A DNA stretch of 64,000 nucleotides from Gammaproteobacteria bacterium HGW-Gammaproteobacteria-1. GTDB lineage: Bacteria; Pseudomonadota; Gammaproteobacteria; Thiohalomonadales; Thiohalomonadaceae. The DNA lies in assembly GCA_002840095.1 (NCBI GenBank), contig PGZL01000004.1, positions 310,001 to 374,000 of the forward strand. The letters run 5' to 3'. Below, in pieces: positions 53,150 to 61,424 of this stretch (positions are counted from its first letter, which is position 1; each line of letters opens with the position of its first letter). The position numbers and the translations under genes were made by a program. Below the pieces are notes generated by a model, which did not search any database, was not told where the DNA came from, and was given only the letters and a program-made list of their open reading frames with translations.

Positions 53150-54703
53150 TCAGGTTAATAGTCCCTGTCTAACAAACACCCCCAACAACCTCCGCACATT
53201 CGCCTCAACTGTCGCGGCCATTTTCTTCACATCCGCCTTCTTGCCGTCACCCTCCACCACAACCTCCTCCCGTTCCATCGCCGCCACCATCTCCTGCACC
53301 AACTCCTCCACCGTGCGTGCCCCGTCGAGCAGGCGCGCGAGATGAGCGGCGAAGGCGTCCAGCTGCACGGTGGTATGCCGCACGGTGGCGAGGTGGCCGA
53401 GGTTCAGCGCCGCCTGGGCCTGGGCCAGGGCGTGCAGGCGCGGGCGTTCGCAGATCTCCTTGTCGAAATGCTGCGGCCGCGGGCTGATGCGGATCGCCTG
53501 ATGGGCGAACAGGCTGAACAATTCGCCGAACAGGTGATCGGTCTGCTCGGCGTACTGGCGGCCGCCGTTGGCGGCGGCGATCTGCTGTGCTGCGCCGACC
53601 AGTTCGGCGAAGGGGACGGCGTCGGGATGCACGGCGGCGAGGTGCAGCAGGGCGGCCTTGGTGAGCGGGTGACCGACGTCGTAGTCGTGGTTGTCGGCGG
53701 AGGTGAACTTCTGTTCGCGCGGGCGGCTCAGCTCCACCTTCTTCGGCGGGGTAAGCAGGGCGCTGAAGGCGAAGTTTTCGAACTGCTCCAGCGCCAGGTC
53801 GCGGGTGATGGTGCGATCGCTGCGGCAGAGCAGGGAGCGGCGGAAGTTGCGGTTACGTACGAAGTCCATGTACTGCTCCAGCTCCAGCACGTCGCCGGCG
53901 AATTCCAGCGCCTGTTCGGCAGCCTGGCCCAGAGTGGAGGGGAAGGCGGTGCCCAGTTCCACGTCGCACAGGTATTGCAGGCCGTGTTTGCCGGCGTCGG
54001 CGGCGAACTGGCTGAACAGGAAGGGCTGGTTAATCTCTTCCATGTACTCGTGATAGATGTAGCTGGGGTGCGCCTTGCGCACGGCGGCGATCTCGCTGCG
54101 CAGGTATTTGGCGCTGAGGGCATCGAGGCCTTTGGTGGCACCGTCCATCAGGTCGAACAGCTCATAGGCCTTGTCCAGGCGCGCGCGCGGCGTCCTGGCG
54201 TCGCGGGCGTGGTAGAGCAGCATGTCGCGCAGCATGCCGCGCATGCGCCAGCCGGGCAGGGTGTTGTAGCTGATGTAGGCGATGCCGTTGTCGCTGAGGA
54301 GTTCCCGGCACAGGGCCAGCATCTTTTCGCGCACGACGTCCGGCACCCAGGAATACACGCCGTGGGCGATGATGTAGTCGAACTTCCCCAGTTCGGCGCC
54401 CAGTTCCATGATGTCGCCCTGGCGCACCTCGATGTTGCTCAGACCCAGCGTGCCGATGAGCTTCTGGGCCATGGCCACCTGGCCTGCGGACAGTTCGATG
54501 CCGGTGATCCGCGCCCCGGGCAGGTGGAAGGCCAGGGGAATGATGTTGCCGCCGGTGGCGCAGCCCAGCTCCAGGATGCGCGCCGTTGCCGGCTCCGGGG
54601 CGTCGAGGCCGAACAGGCGGCCCAGCACACACAGGTGATCGGGATGGGTTTCGGCAAAGGGCGTGCTGTCGTAGGGGATGTCGTCGTAGCTGTCTGCGGT
54701 CAT
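53150..54703 (-). CDS. Protein-lysine methyltransferase-like SAM enzyme with regulatory domain
   Basis: A 517-residue class I methyltransferase. The start (TADSYDDIPYDSTPFAETHP) and SAM motif ILELGCATGGN are followed by a large C-terminal regulatory domain. This architecture is that of rickettsial-type PKMTs that methylate outer-membrane proteins. The acceptor here is unknown. LSRPREQKFTSADNHDYDVG is another conserved block. The gene stands alone and is followed by the two-hairpin element. Confidence 0.85.
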   Translation of the reverse strand: MTADSYDDIPYDSTPFAETHPDHLCVLGRLFGLDAPEPATARILELGCATGGNIIPLAFHLPGARITGIELSAGQVAMAQKLIGTLGLSNIEVRQGDIMELGAELGKFDYIIAHGVYSWVPDVVREKMLALCRELLSDNGIAYISYNTLPGWRMRGMLRDMLLYHARDARTPRARLDKAYELFDLMDGATKGLDALSAKYLRSEIAAVRKAHPSYIYHEYMEEINQPFLFSQFAADAGKHGLQYLCDVELGTAFPSTLGQAAEQALEFAGDVLELEQYMDFVRNRNFRRSLLCRSDRTITRDLALEQFENFAFSALLTPPKKVELSRPREQKFTSADNHDYDVGHPLTKAALLHLAAVHPDAVPFAELVGAAQQIAAANGGRQYAEQTDHLFGELFSLFAHQAIRISPRPQHFDKEICERPRLHALAQAQAALNLGHLATVRHTTVQLDAFAAHLARLLDGARTVEELVQEMVAAMEREEVVVEGDGKKADVKKMAATVEANVRRLLGVFVRQGLLT

Positions 54704-54725
54704 TTAGGTATCTCAATAAAGGCGT

Positions 54726-54866
54726 TAAACGCAGAGACGCAAAGTACGCGAAGGACGCAAAGCATGTAAGGCAAAACCCGATCAACGCCGAGTCGCAGAG
54801 ACGCGGAGGACGCAGAGATGGCTATGGCGTTTCTGAATACTCTCCGCGCCTCTGCGTCTCTGCGTT
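54726..54866. repeat. CGCAGAGACG-family hairpin, double left arm
   Basis: There are two left-type runs, TAAACGCAGAGACGCAAAG onward (54726-54762) and GTCGCAGAGACGCGGAGGAC (54792-54811). Both are complementary to the single right arm CTCCGCGCCTCTGCGTCTCT at 54842-54861. It could form alternative structures. Confidence 0.7.
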
Positions 54867-54926
54867 AGGTTTTTATCATATATGAACTTTGCGGCCCTTT
54901 GCGTTGAAGGCTTTTGATTTTTATTG

Positions 54927-55694
54927 TCAGTCCTTTACCCAGCGGATCTCGCGTGCGGTCTGTTCGCCCACCACCACACCGAGCAGGTGGCGCGGGATTT
55001 CCGCTTCGCTCGGCGAGAGCGGGATGCGGCCGCCCATGATCTCGGCGAACTGCTGCGGATACAGCGGTTGCCTGTCCGGTTCGGCATAGCCGGCGGGATG
55101 GATCGGCTGGTTGGTGGCGAGGTCGTATTTGTCGCCGGCGCCGAACAGGTGCAGCAGTTCGTGGGCGATGATGACGTTGTTCTGCTCGGCCATGCGTTCG
55201 GAGGCGAAGGCCTGCACCACGCCCACCAGTCCCTTTTGCAGGCCGAGGGAATGATCGAGCCGGTCGCGCTGCGCCGGGTCGTGGTAGACCACGAACATCT
55301 TCATGTTGCCGGGGCCGTCGTAGCTGTCGTTGCGCCACGCCCACCAGCGCAGGTGCAGGCTCCACAGCGCCACTTCCAGCGGCTGGCGCGACGGCGGCGG
55401 GGCCGGCGGCAGGGCATGCACCTGCGGCGCGAGCTGCACTTCCACCGGCTGGGCCACGGCGATACCGTAGTGCCCGCCTTCGCGGGCGAGAAACTCGGCG
55501 ATGCTGGCGTAGGAGTCTTCACTGAGGCTGCGGATATAGGTATCGGTCGCGGCGCTGCCGTCGCCGTTGACGGGATAGACCACCAGCCACTGGCTGCGGC
55601 TCCAGTCGGTGCTGCGCAACTGGGTCAGCCAGGTGGTGGTGCCCACCATGAACAGGATGAACAGCAGGATGGCGATGCGGATTTTGCGGAACAT
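54927..55694 (-). CDS. Membrane-anchored putative zinc metalloprotease (HExxH)
   Basis: A 255-residue protein with an N-terminal membrane anchor (IAILLFILFMVGTTTWLTQL) and an extracytoplasmic domain. IIAHELLHLFGAGDKYD contains an HExxH zinc motif with a downstream Asp/Tyr, as in some metzincin-like proteins. RWVKD ends the protein. A proteolytic role is inferred from the motif only. It is directly downstream of the SDR gene with a 7-base gap, so the two are likely co-transcribed. Confidence 0.72.
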   Translation of the reverse strand: MFRKIRIAILLFILFMVGTTTWLTQLRSTDWSRSQWLVVYPVNGDGSAATDTYIRSLSEDSYASIAEFLAREGGHYGIAVAQPVEVQLAPQVHALPPAPPPSRQPLEVALWSLHLRWWAWRNDSYDGPGNMKMFVVYHDPAQRDRLDHSLGLQKGLVGVVQAFASERMAEQNNVIIAHELLHLFGAGDKYDLATNQPIHPAGYAEPDRQPLYPQQFAEIMGGRIPLSPSEAEIPRHLLGVVVGEQTAREIRWVKD

Positions 55695-55701
55695 GAATGG
55701 G

Positions 55702-56565
55702 CTACTTGTTTTCTCCGCGTGAGACGCGGCGCAACACCCAGTCCAGTCCGCCGACCGGCAGCAGGCGCCGGAGCACGGCGAACATCCAGGTGGGGAAGGT
55801 GACGAAGTAGCGCGCCTTGGGGCGCGGCGACTCCAGCGCGTGGATCACTTTGGCCAGCACCGCTTCCGGCGGCAGGGTGAAGGGCGCGGCGGGGCCGACC
55901 TTGGTGAGGCGGTTTTCCATGCGTCGGTAGGTGTCGCGAAAGAAGCTGCTGTCGGCGTCGATGTTCTGCTTGTACTTGGCCATGGCGTTGGCGCGGAAGC
56001 GACTGAGGATCGGGCCGGGTTCCACCAGGGCGACGTGGATGCCGCTGCCGTGCAGCTCCAGGCGCAGGGTGTCGGTGAGTCCTTCCAGGGCGTACTTGCT
56101 GGCGTTGTAGGCGCCGCGGAAGGGCAGGGCCACCAGGCCTAGCAGGGAGCTGTTGTGCACGATGCGGCCGTGGCCCTGGCGACGCATCACCTCGATGGCG
56201 CGGCAGGTGAGCTCATGGGTGCCGAACAGGTTGGTCTCGAACTGCTCGCGCAACACGGCACGGCCCAGGTCTTCCACCGCGCCCGGCTGGCCGTAGGCGC
56301 CGTTGTTGAACAGGGCGTCCAGGGTGCCGCCGCTGCGGCGCAGCACTTCGTCCATGGCGGCGTGGATCGAGGCGGAGTCGGCCAGATCCAGAAGCAGGGA
56401 TTCCAGGCCCAACTGCGTCAGCCGTTCCACGTCCGCCGTCTTGCGGGCGGTGGCGAACACGCGCCAGCCGCGGGCCTGCAAACCCTGCGCGACGCACAGG
56501 CCGATGCCGCTGGAGCAGCCGGTGATGAGGATGGTCTTGCCGGAGGCGGGTGCGTTCTTGGACAT
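55702..56565 (-). CDS. Short-chain dehydrogenase/reductase
   Basis: A 287-residue classical SDR. The nucleotide motif is TGCSSGIG (near residues 15-22), NNGAYG replaces the usual NNAG, and the catalytic Ser and YNASK are present (NSSLLGLVALPFRGAYNASK). It probably uses NADP(H) with a lipid-like or carbonyl substrate; the specific reaction is unknown. It has the same orientation and close spacing as the metalloprotease-like gene. Confidence 0.9.
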   Translation of the reverse strand: MSKNAPASGKTILITGCSSGIGLCVAQGLQARGWRVFATARKTADVERLTQLGLESLLLDLADSASIHAAMDEVLRRSGGTLDALFNNGAYGQPGAVEDLGRAVLREQFETNLFGTHELTCRAIEVMRRQGHGRIVHNSSLLGLVALPFRGAYNASKYALEGLTDTLRLELHGSGIHVALVEPGPILSRFRANAMAKYKQNIDADSSFFRDTYRRMENRLTKVGPAAPFTLPPEAVLAKVIHALESPRPKARYFVTFPTWMFAVLRRLLPVGGLDWVLRRVSRGENK

Positions 56566-56579
56566 GGCGCCAGTTTACC

Positions 56580-57719
56580 TCAGCCGAGGGTGTCTTCCTT
56601 GAATTCGGCCTGGATCCGTTCCACCTGCCCGAGGTTGCGGGCCAGGGCGTCGACGCAGTCGCTGTCCAGGATGTGGCCGCTCATGCATTGCAGCGCCTCC
56701 AGGGCGTCGGCGTTGTTCCACGCCTCCTTGTATGGGCGGCGGCTGGTCAGGGCGTCGAAAATGTCGGCGACGGCGACGATACGCGCCTCGATGGGAATGT
56801 CTTCACCCTTGAGCCCGCGCGGGTAGCCGCTGCCGTTCAGCGCCTCGTGGTGCAGCTCGGTGATGTTGCGCAGCATGCCGCCGTGTTCCAGATCGTGCAG
56901 CTTGAAGTTTTCCAGCATGGTTTCGATAAGCTCCAGCCCCTTGCTGGTGTGGGTTTTCATCACGTCGAACTCGTCGGCGCTGAGCTTGGCCTGCTTGAGC
57001 AGGATGTTGTCGGGGATGGCAATCTTGCCGATGTCGTGCAGCGGGGCAAACATGAAGATATGTTCGATGAAGCTGTCGTCCAGGCCGTATTTGTCGGCCA
57101 GATGCACGGCGATGATGCGGGTGTAGCGCGACATCCGATCGAGATGGCTGCCGGTTTCGTTGTCGCGGTGGCGGGTGATGTCGCGCGCGGTGACGATGGC
57201 GTCGGCCAGGTTCTGCATCTTTTGCAGTTCGTGGATCACGGTCAGCGATAGCAGGTGGCCGAACAGGTCGAGCTGGTGCAGGACATCTTCCGTCAGCACG
57301 CCGCGTTCATGGGAATTGAAAAAGACGAATCCGCGGAAAACGCCGCTCTGATACATCGGCATGGTGTAGCTGGCGCCGAAGCCGTGAGCCAGCAGGCGCC
57401 GGCTGTGCTCGTGCGGGCTGTCGGCGAAGATGGCCAGGTCGTTGACCACGCGCGGTTTGCCCTGCTCCACGATCTGGCGCAGGGTGGCGCTGTCCGCCAG
57501 CTGTGCCGAGTAATGACGCAAAGGCGTGTCGCCTTCGCTGCTGTAGATGAAGGTTCGCAGCAAATCGGTCTTGTCGTCGTACAGGGCGACGGCAATGCGG
57601 TGGATCGACTGGCAGTGGGCGGCCACAGCCTGGTGCAGTGCCGCGAGCTTGTCGGCCAGGGGTTTGTTCTCGTTGAGGAAGCCCAACGAGTCGTCGCGTA
57701 GGTAGATGGCGTTTTGCAC
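56580..57719 (-). CDS. GAF and HD-GYP domain c-di-GMP phosphodiesterase
   Basis: A 379-residue cytoplasmic protein. Residues about 30-165 form a GAF-like sensor. The HD-GYP domain follows with HRDNETGSHLDRMSRY, HDIGKIAIPD and HHEALNGSGYPRGL. These residues are complete, so it should hydrolyse c-di-GMP. The ligand of the sensor domain is unknown. It ends 14 bases before the SDR gene. Confidence 0.92.
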   Translation of the reverse strand: MQNAIYLRDDSLGFLNENKPLADKLAALHQAVAAHCQSIHRIAVALYDDKTDLLRTFIYSSEGDTPLRHYSAQLADSATLRQIVEQGKPRVVNDLAIFADSPHEHSRRLLAHGFGASYTMPMYQSGVFRGFVFFNSHERGVLTEDVLHQLDLFGHLLSLTVIHELQKMQNLADAIVTARDITRHRDNETGSHLDRMSRYTRIIAVHLADKYGLDDSFIEHIFMFAPLHDIGKIAIPDNILLKQAKLSADEFDVMKTHTSKGLELIETMLENFKLHDLEHGGMLRNITELHHEALNGSGYPRGLKGEDIPIEARIVAVADIFDALTSRRPYKEAWNNADALEALQCMSGHILDSDCVDALARNLGQVERIQAEFKEDTLG

Positions 57720-57885
57720 AGTGTCGTCCGCACGTGTATCGCCGGTCCATTCCCTGGCGCGTTCCCGGTGGGCGGGAACGGGGCATGTTTTCCTGGGGTA
57801 ACCCCGGCGTTGTTGTTATGTGTATCCTCTGGGGTTTTATACCAGTTGTGGTGCCGCCAGAGCCAGCGGCTTTTGCGCTCGGGGG

Positions 57886-58545
57886 TCAGGCCAGCAGGAC
57901 CGCGACGATGCCGGTGATGAAGATGCCGTCGAAGGTACCTGCGCCGCCGATGGAGGCTACCGGTGCGCCGATGTGGCGGATGTCCTTCAGGCGCAGCAGG
58001 TCGGCGCCGATCAGCACGCCGAGAGTGCCGCTGATGTAGGCCAGCGGCGCGCTCTGTTCCGGATTGAGCAGGATGGCCACCAGGGCCGCGCTGATCGGGG
58101 CGATGAACACCGGCATGCCGATGCCGAGGCCGGCGATGGGACGGCTCATGTAATAGCTGACGGTGGCGATGGCGGCGATGCCGAAGAGGGCGTCGAACAG
58201 GGGCAACGGGTTGTTGAGCAGCAGGTAGAGGGAAAAGGTGAGCGGGATCAGGCAGCCGCCGGCATTGACCGCGATCAGGGTGCGGCCGGTGAAGGGCGGC
58301 AGCTGGACCGGCCAGAAGGTGGGCAGGGGCGGCGGCTCCGGCGGCTGTTCGGCACGCACCGAGAACAGCGGCAGGTTGATCATGCTGCCGGCCAGGGAGC
58401 TGAACAGCAGAAGAAAGGCCGCCTGCTGCGACAGGCCCAGCTTGTCGAAGGCGATACTCACCAGACCCACCTGCAGCACGCCGAGCAGGAAGGCGACGGC
58501 GACGATGAACAGCAGCAGTTTGTGGGGCGAGCGGAACGGGGACAT
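57886..58545 (-). CDS. DUF1614 membrane protein
   Basis: A 219-residue protein with six to seven hydrophobic helices and a Pro-rich loop (EQPPEPPPLPTFWP). GRTLIAVNAGGCLIPL, SYYMSRPIAGLGIGMPVF and GGAGTFDGIFITGI fit the DUF1614 family. Function is unknown. It is followed by the prs gene upstream on the same strand, separated by a CGCAGAGGCG hairpin. Confidence 0.8.
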   Translation of the reverse strand: MSPFRSPHKLLLFIVAVAFLLGVLQVGLVSIAFDKLGLSQQAAFLLLFSSLAGSMINLPLFSVRAEQPPEPPPLPTFWPVQLPPFTGRTLIAVNAGGCLIPLTFSLYLLLNNPLPLFDALFGIAAIATVSYYMSRPIAGLGIGMPVFIAPISAALVAILLNPEQSAPLAYISGTLGVLIGADLLRLKDIRHIGAPVASIGGAGTFDGIFITGIVAVLLA

Positions 58546-58590
58546 GGCGGCCTGTGTTCAGTGTACCGGCGCCAAGCACTTCCAATACTC

Positions 58591-58662
58591 GACGCAGAGG
58601 CGCAGAGGCGCAGAGATCATGAATGCTATTTCTCTGCGACCTTCGCGCCTCTGCGTCTCGGC
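58591..58662. repeat. CGCAGAGGCG-family hairpin
   Basis: GACGCAGAGGCGCAGAGGCG onward (58591-58615) faces TCTCTGCGACCTTCGCGCCT and CTGCGTC (58630-58660). It lies between prs and the DUF1614 gene. Confidence 0.7.
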
Positions 58663-58700
58663 GTTGGATGTTTTCAATTGGGCGTCTCTGCGGCAGGTGT

Positions 58701-59594
58701 TCAGGATTTCAGGCCGCGCACCGCCGCGGCGAGCAGCGGCGCCAGGTGGATGACGTTGCTGGGATGGCTGATGCTGTCGGCGCTCCAGATCTGTTCGATG
58801 CCGGCCTCCTGCAACTGGCGCGTGGCGTCGTCGGCGAATAGGGCGTGGGTGACCAGGCAGTGGATGGCGCCGGCGCCGCGGAACTTGAGCTGGCTGGCCA
58901 CGGCGATGAGGGTGCGGCCGGTGCTGGCCATGTCGTCCACCAGCACGATGGTGCGGTCCTGATAGCTCACATCCGGCAACTTGGTGCGCACGCTGCGATC
59001 GCCCAGCCGCTCCTTGGTGGCGACGGCGTATTCGAGCCCGGCCGGTTCGGCCATGGCGCGCACCCATTGTTCCGATTCGGCGTCGGGGCCGATGAGCATG
59101 GGGTTCTGCACGTGCTGGGCCAGGAATTCGATCATCGCCGGGGCGGCGGTGAGGGCGACGGCGTCGCCGCGCGGAATCGCCTGCTCCAGGCGTTCGATGC
59201 GATGCAGGTGCGGGTCGACGGTGATGACGGCGTCGAATAGCTCGGCGAGAAAGGCGCCGATGATTTTCTGGCTCACCGCCTCGCCGGCATGAAAGGCGAT
59301 GTCCTGGCGCATGTAGCACAGATAGGGCGCCACCAGGATGACGCGGCGGACGCCCATTTCGCGCGCGGTGCGCGCGATGAGCAGCAGCTCCACCAGCTTG
59401 TCGTTGGGGCGATCGAGGCTGCGGCAGACGACGATCTGTTCCGGCAGCGGCGACGGCAGGGTGACCTTGCTTTCGCCGTCGGGGAAGCGGTGGATTTCCA
59501 CCAGCGCGAAGGGCAGGCCGAGGGCGTCGGCCAGGCGCCGCCCCTGCGTCTCGTAGTCGTGAAAGCCAAGTAGCAACATTTCGTTTAAAACCAT
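58701..59594 (-). CDS. prs: Ribose-phosphate pyrophosphokinase-like protein
   Basis: A 297-residue PRPP synthetase-family protein. HRFPDGESKVTLP, APYLCYMRQDIAF and the PRPP loop VLVDDMASTGRTL are present. It is shorter (about 297 against 315) and more divergent than housekeeping Prs, and resembles archaeal-type enzymes. An alternative start is at 59579. Adjacent to an AMP/thymidine phosphorylase gene, it may act in a nucleotide-to-pentose-phosphate route. Confidence 0.85.
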   Translation of the reverse strand: MVLNEMLLLGFHDYETQGRRLADALGLPFALVEIHRFPDGESKVTLPSPLPEQIVVCRSLDRPNDKLVELLLIARTAREMGVRRVILVAPYLCYMRQDIAFHAGEAVSQKIIGAFLAELFDAVITVDPHLHRIERLEQAIPRGDAVALTAAPAMIEFLAQHVQNPMLIGPDAESEQWVRAMAEPAGLEYAVATKERLGDRSVRTKLPDVSYQDRTIVLVDDMASTGRTLIAVASQLKFRGAGAIHCLVTHALFADDATRQLQEAGIEQIWSADSISHPSNVIHLAPLLAAAVRGLKS

Positions 59595-59596
59595 AC

Positions 59597-59731
59597 TGCC
59601 GCGGAGGCGCAGCGGCGCGGAGTGTTCAAGGCGATGATCGGCGACGACTCGGGGTGCGGCGATTCGGAATCATCTCGATGCGAAATCGTTTTGGTCACAC
59701 TGAACATGTTTTCTCCGTGTCTCTGCGGCAA
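59597..59731. repeat. CGCAGAGGCG-family hairpin between phosphorylase and prs
   Basis: CTGCCGCGGAGGCGCAGCGG onward (59597-59621) pairs with TTCTCCGTGTCTCTGCGGCA (59711-59730). The spacer is about 88 bases. Pairing is imperfect. Confidence 0.6.
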
Positions 59732-59743
59732 ACCGGTTTCCGC

Positions 59744-61300
59744 TCACAGTTCCATGTAGGACTTGGCCACTTCGTCGGGGTTGCCGATGAGGTAGCCGCT
59801 GTTCTGATCGGTGAGGGCGCGGGCGAAGGCGTAGTCGGATTTGTATTCCGCGTAGACGCGGTACAGCGGCTCGCCCCTGGTCACTGCGTCACCCAGCTTC
59901 TTCAGCATGTCGACCCCGGCGCCCTTGTCGATGGGCGCGCCGGCCAGCCGCGCCACCTTGGCCACCACATAATTGTCGATGCTGGTGACCACGCCGTCCT
60001 GCGGCGCGCATACGTCGTAGGTGAGCTGGCCGGGCAGGCACTGCACGGTCTGCCGGCCCTGGGCCTCGATGATCTCTTCCATCTTCTTCAGGGCGCGTCC
60101 CGAATCGAGGATGTCGCGGGCGATGGCGTAGCCGTAGCCGCCGCGCACGTCCGGATCGAATTCCAGCAGGCGACCGGCCAGGCGCAGCGCCTTCTGCCGC
60201 AGGTCGGACGGCGCCTCCGGATCGTTGTTCAACACCTGCATCACGTCGCGCGCCTCCAGCACCGGGCCGATGCCGCGGCCCACCGGCTGGCTGCCGTCGG
60301 TGATGATCACTTCCAGGTGGATGCCCATGCGGTCACCGGTGTATTCGAACAGCTTGCGCAGTTGCAGCGCTTCACGCATGTGGCGCACCTTGGCGGTGGG
60401 GCCGACCGGGATGTCGATGAGCAGGTGGGTGGAACCGGCGGCCAGTTTCTTCGACAGGATGGAGGCGATCATCTGGCCTTGCGAGTCGATGCCCAGCGGT
60501 CGCTCAACGGAGATCAAAATGTCGTCCGCCGGCGCCAGCCGCGCGGTGCCGCCCCAGGCCAGGCAGGCGCGGTGGGCATGCACGATTTCACGCAGTTGCT
60601 TCGGTGACAGATCGACGCGGGCCAGCACCTCCATGGTGTCCGAGGTGCCGGCCGGCGAGGTGATGGCGCGGCTGGAGGTCTTGGGCATCAGCATGCCGTG
60701 GGCGGCGACGATGGGCACCACCAGCATGGAGGTGCGGTTGCCGGGCAGGCCGCCGATGCAGTGCTTGTCGGCCACCACGGCCTCGTGCCAGTCGATGCGT
60801 TCGCCCGACTCGGTCATGGCGCGGGTCAGGTGCAGGATCTCCTCGCGGTCCAGGTTGTTCTGGCCGGAGGCCACCAGGAAGGCCGCCATCTCCATCTTGG
60901 AATAGCGGTTGTTGACGATGTCCTGGGTGATGGCCTGGAATTCGTTCAGGCGCAGGCGGCTGCCGGCGATTTTGCGCCGCACCGCGTCCATGGACGGCGG
61001 CGGCTCGGCCTGCGCCACCGTGGCGCTGTGGCCGGCGGACAGGTCGAGCTGGTCGAAGGCCTGCTCCGACAGGCCCAGCTCGCAGGGGTCGACGATATTG
61101 GTGTCGTCCACCACGTTGAGCACGGCGAAGATCTTTTTGCCGTTGGCGCTGATCTCCACCTTGGTCAGGGCCTGGAAACCCTCGGCCCGGTAGATCTCGC
61201 ACTCGCGGTGCATATAGGCCACGTTTTCGCGGTAGGTGTCGATGGCGACGCGGCGCAGTTTGAGGGTATCAGGGGCGGGGGCGGATTTCTTTTTGGTCAT
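59744..61300 (-). CDS. Thymidine phosphorylase family, AMP phosphorylase-like
   Basis: A 518-residue enzyme of the DeoA/AMP phosphorylase family. It has an extra N-terminal domain of about 90 residues, as archaeal AMP phosphorylases do, which bacterial DeoA (about 440 residues) lacks. [20 protein letters not shown] and [14 protein letters not shown] are the substrate loops. The archaeal enzyme releases ribose-1,5-bisphosphate from AMP. Whether this bacterial form does so is unproven. It lies upstream of prs on the same strand. Confidence 0.88.
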   Translation of the reverse strand: MTKKKSAPAPDTLKLRRVAIDTYRENVAYMHRECEIYRAEGFQALTKVEISANGKKIFAVLNVVDDTNIVDPCELGLSEQAFDQLDLSAGHSATVAQAEPPPSMDAVRRKIAGSRLRLNEFQAITQDIVNNRYSKMEMAAFLVASGQNNLDREEILHLTRAMTESGERIDWHEAVVADKHCIGGLPGNRTSMLVVPIVAAHGMLMPKTSSRAITSPAGTSDTMEVLARVDLSPKQLREIVHAHRACLAWGGTARLAPADDILISVERPLGIDSQGQMIASILSKKLAAGSTHLLIDIPVGPTAKVRHMREALQLRKLFEYTGDRMGIHLEVIITDGSQPVGRGIGPVLEARDVMQVLNNDPEAPSDLRQKALRLAGRLLEFDPDVRGGYGYAIARDILDSGRALKKMEEIIEAQGRQTVQCLPGQLTYDVCAPQDGVVTSIDNYVVAKVARLAGAPIDKGAGVDMLKKLGDAVTRGEPLYRVYAEYKSDYAFARALTDQNSGYLIGNPDEVAKSYMEL

Positions 61301-61335
61301 GGCCGAACGATATCACAAGGTTTCGGAAATTGGTG

Positions 61336-61424
61336 CAGGAGCCGGGTCCTCTCGGCGAATGACGTGCCGCGGGCGAAACGTTGCCGGGGATAGCGGTCGT
61401 TTCGCCCACGGAGTGGGCTCCTAC
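61336..61424. repeat. GTAGGAGCCCACTCCGTGGG-family hairpin
   Basis: CAGGAGCCGGGTCCTCTCGG at the left faces GCCCACGGAGTGGGCTCCTA at the right. It is the inverse of the element at 46857-46927. Its edge overlaps the TAG stop codon of the ABC transporter. Confidence 0.75.
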
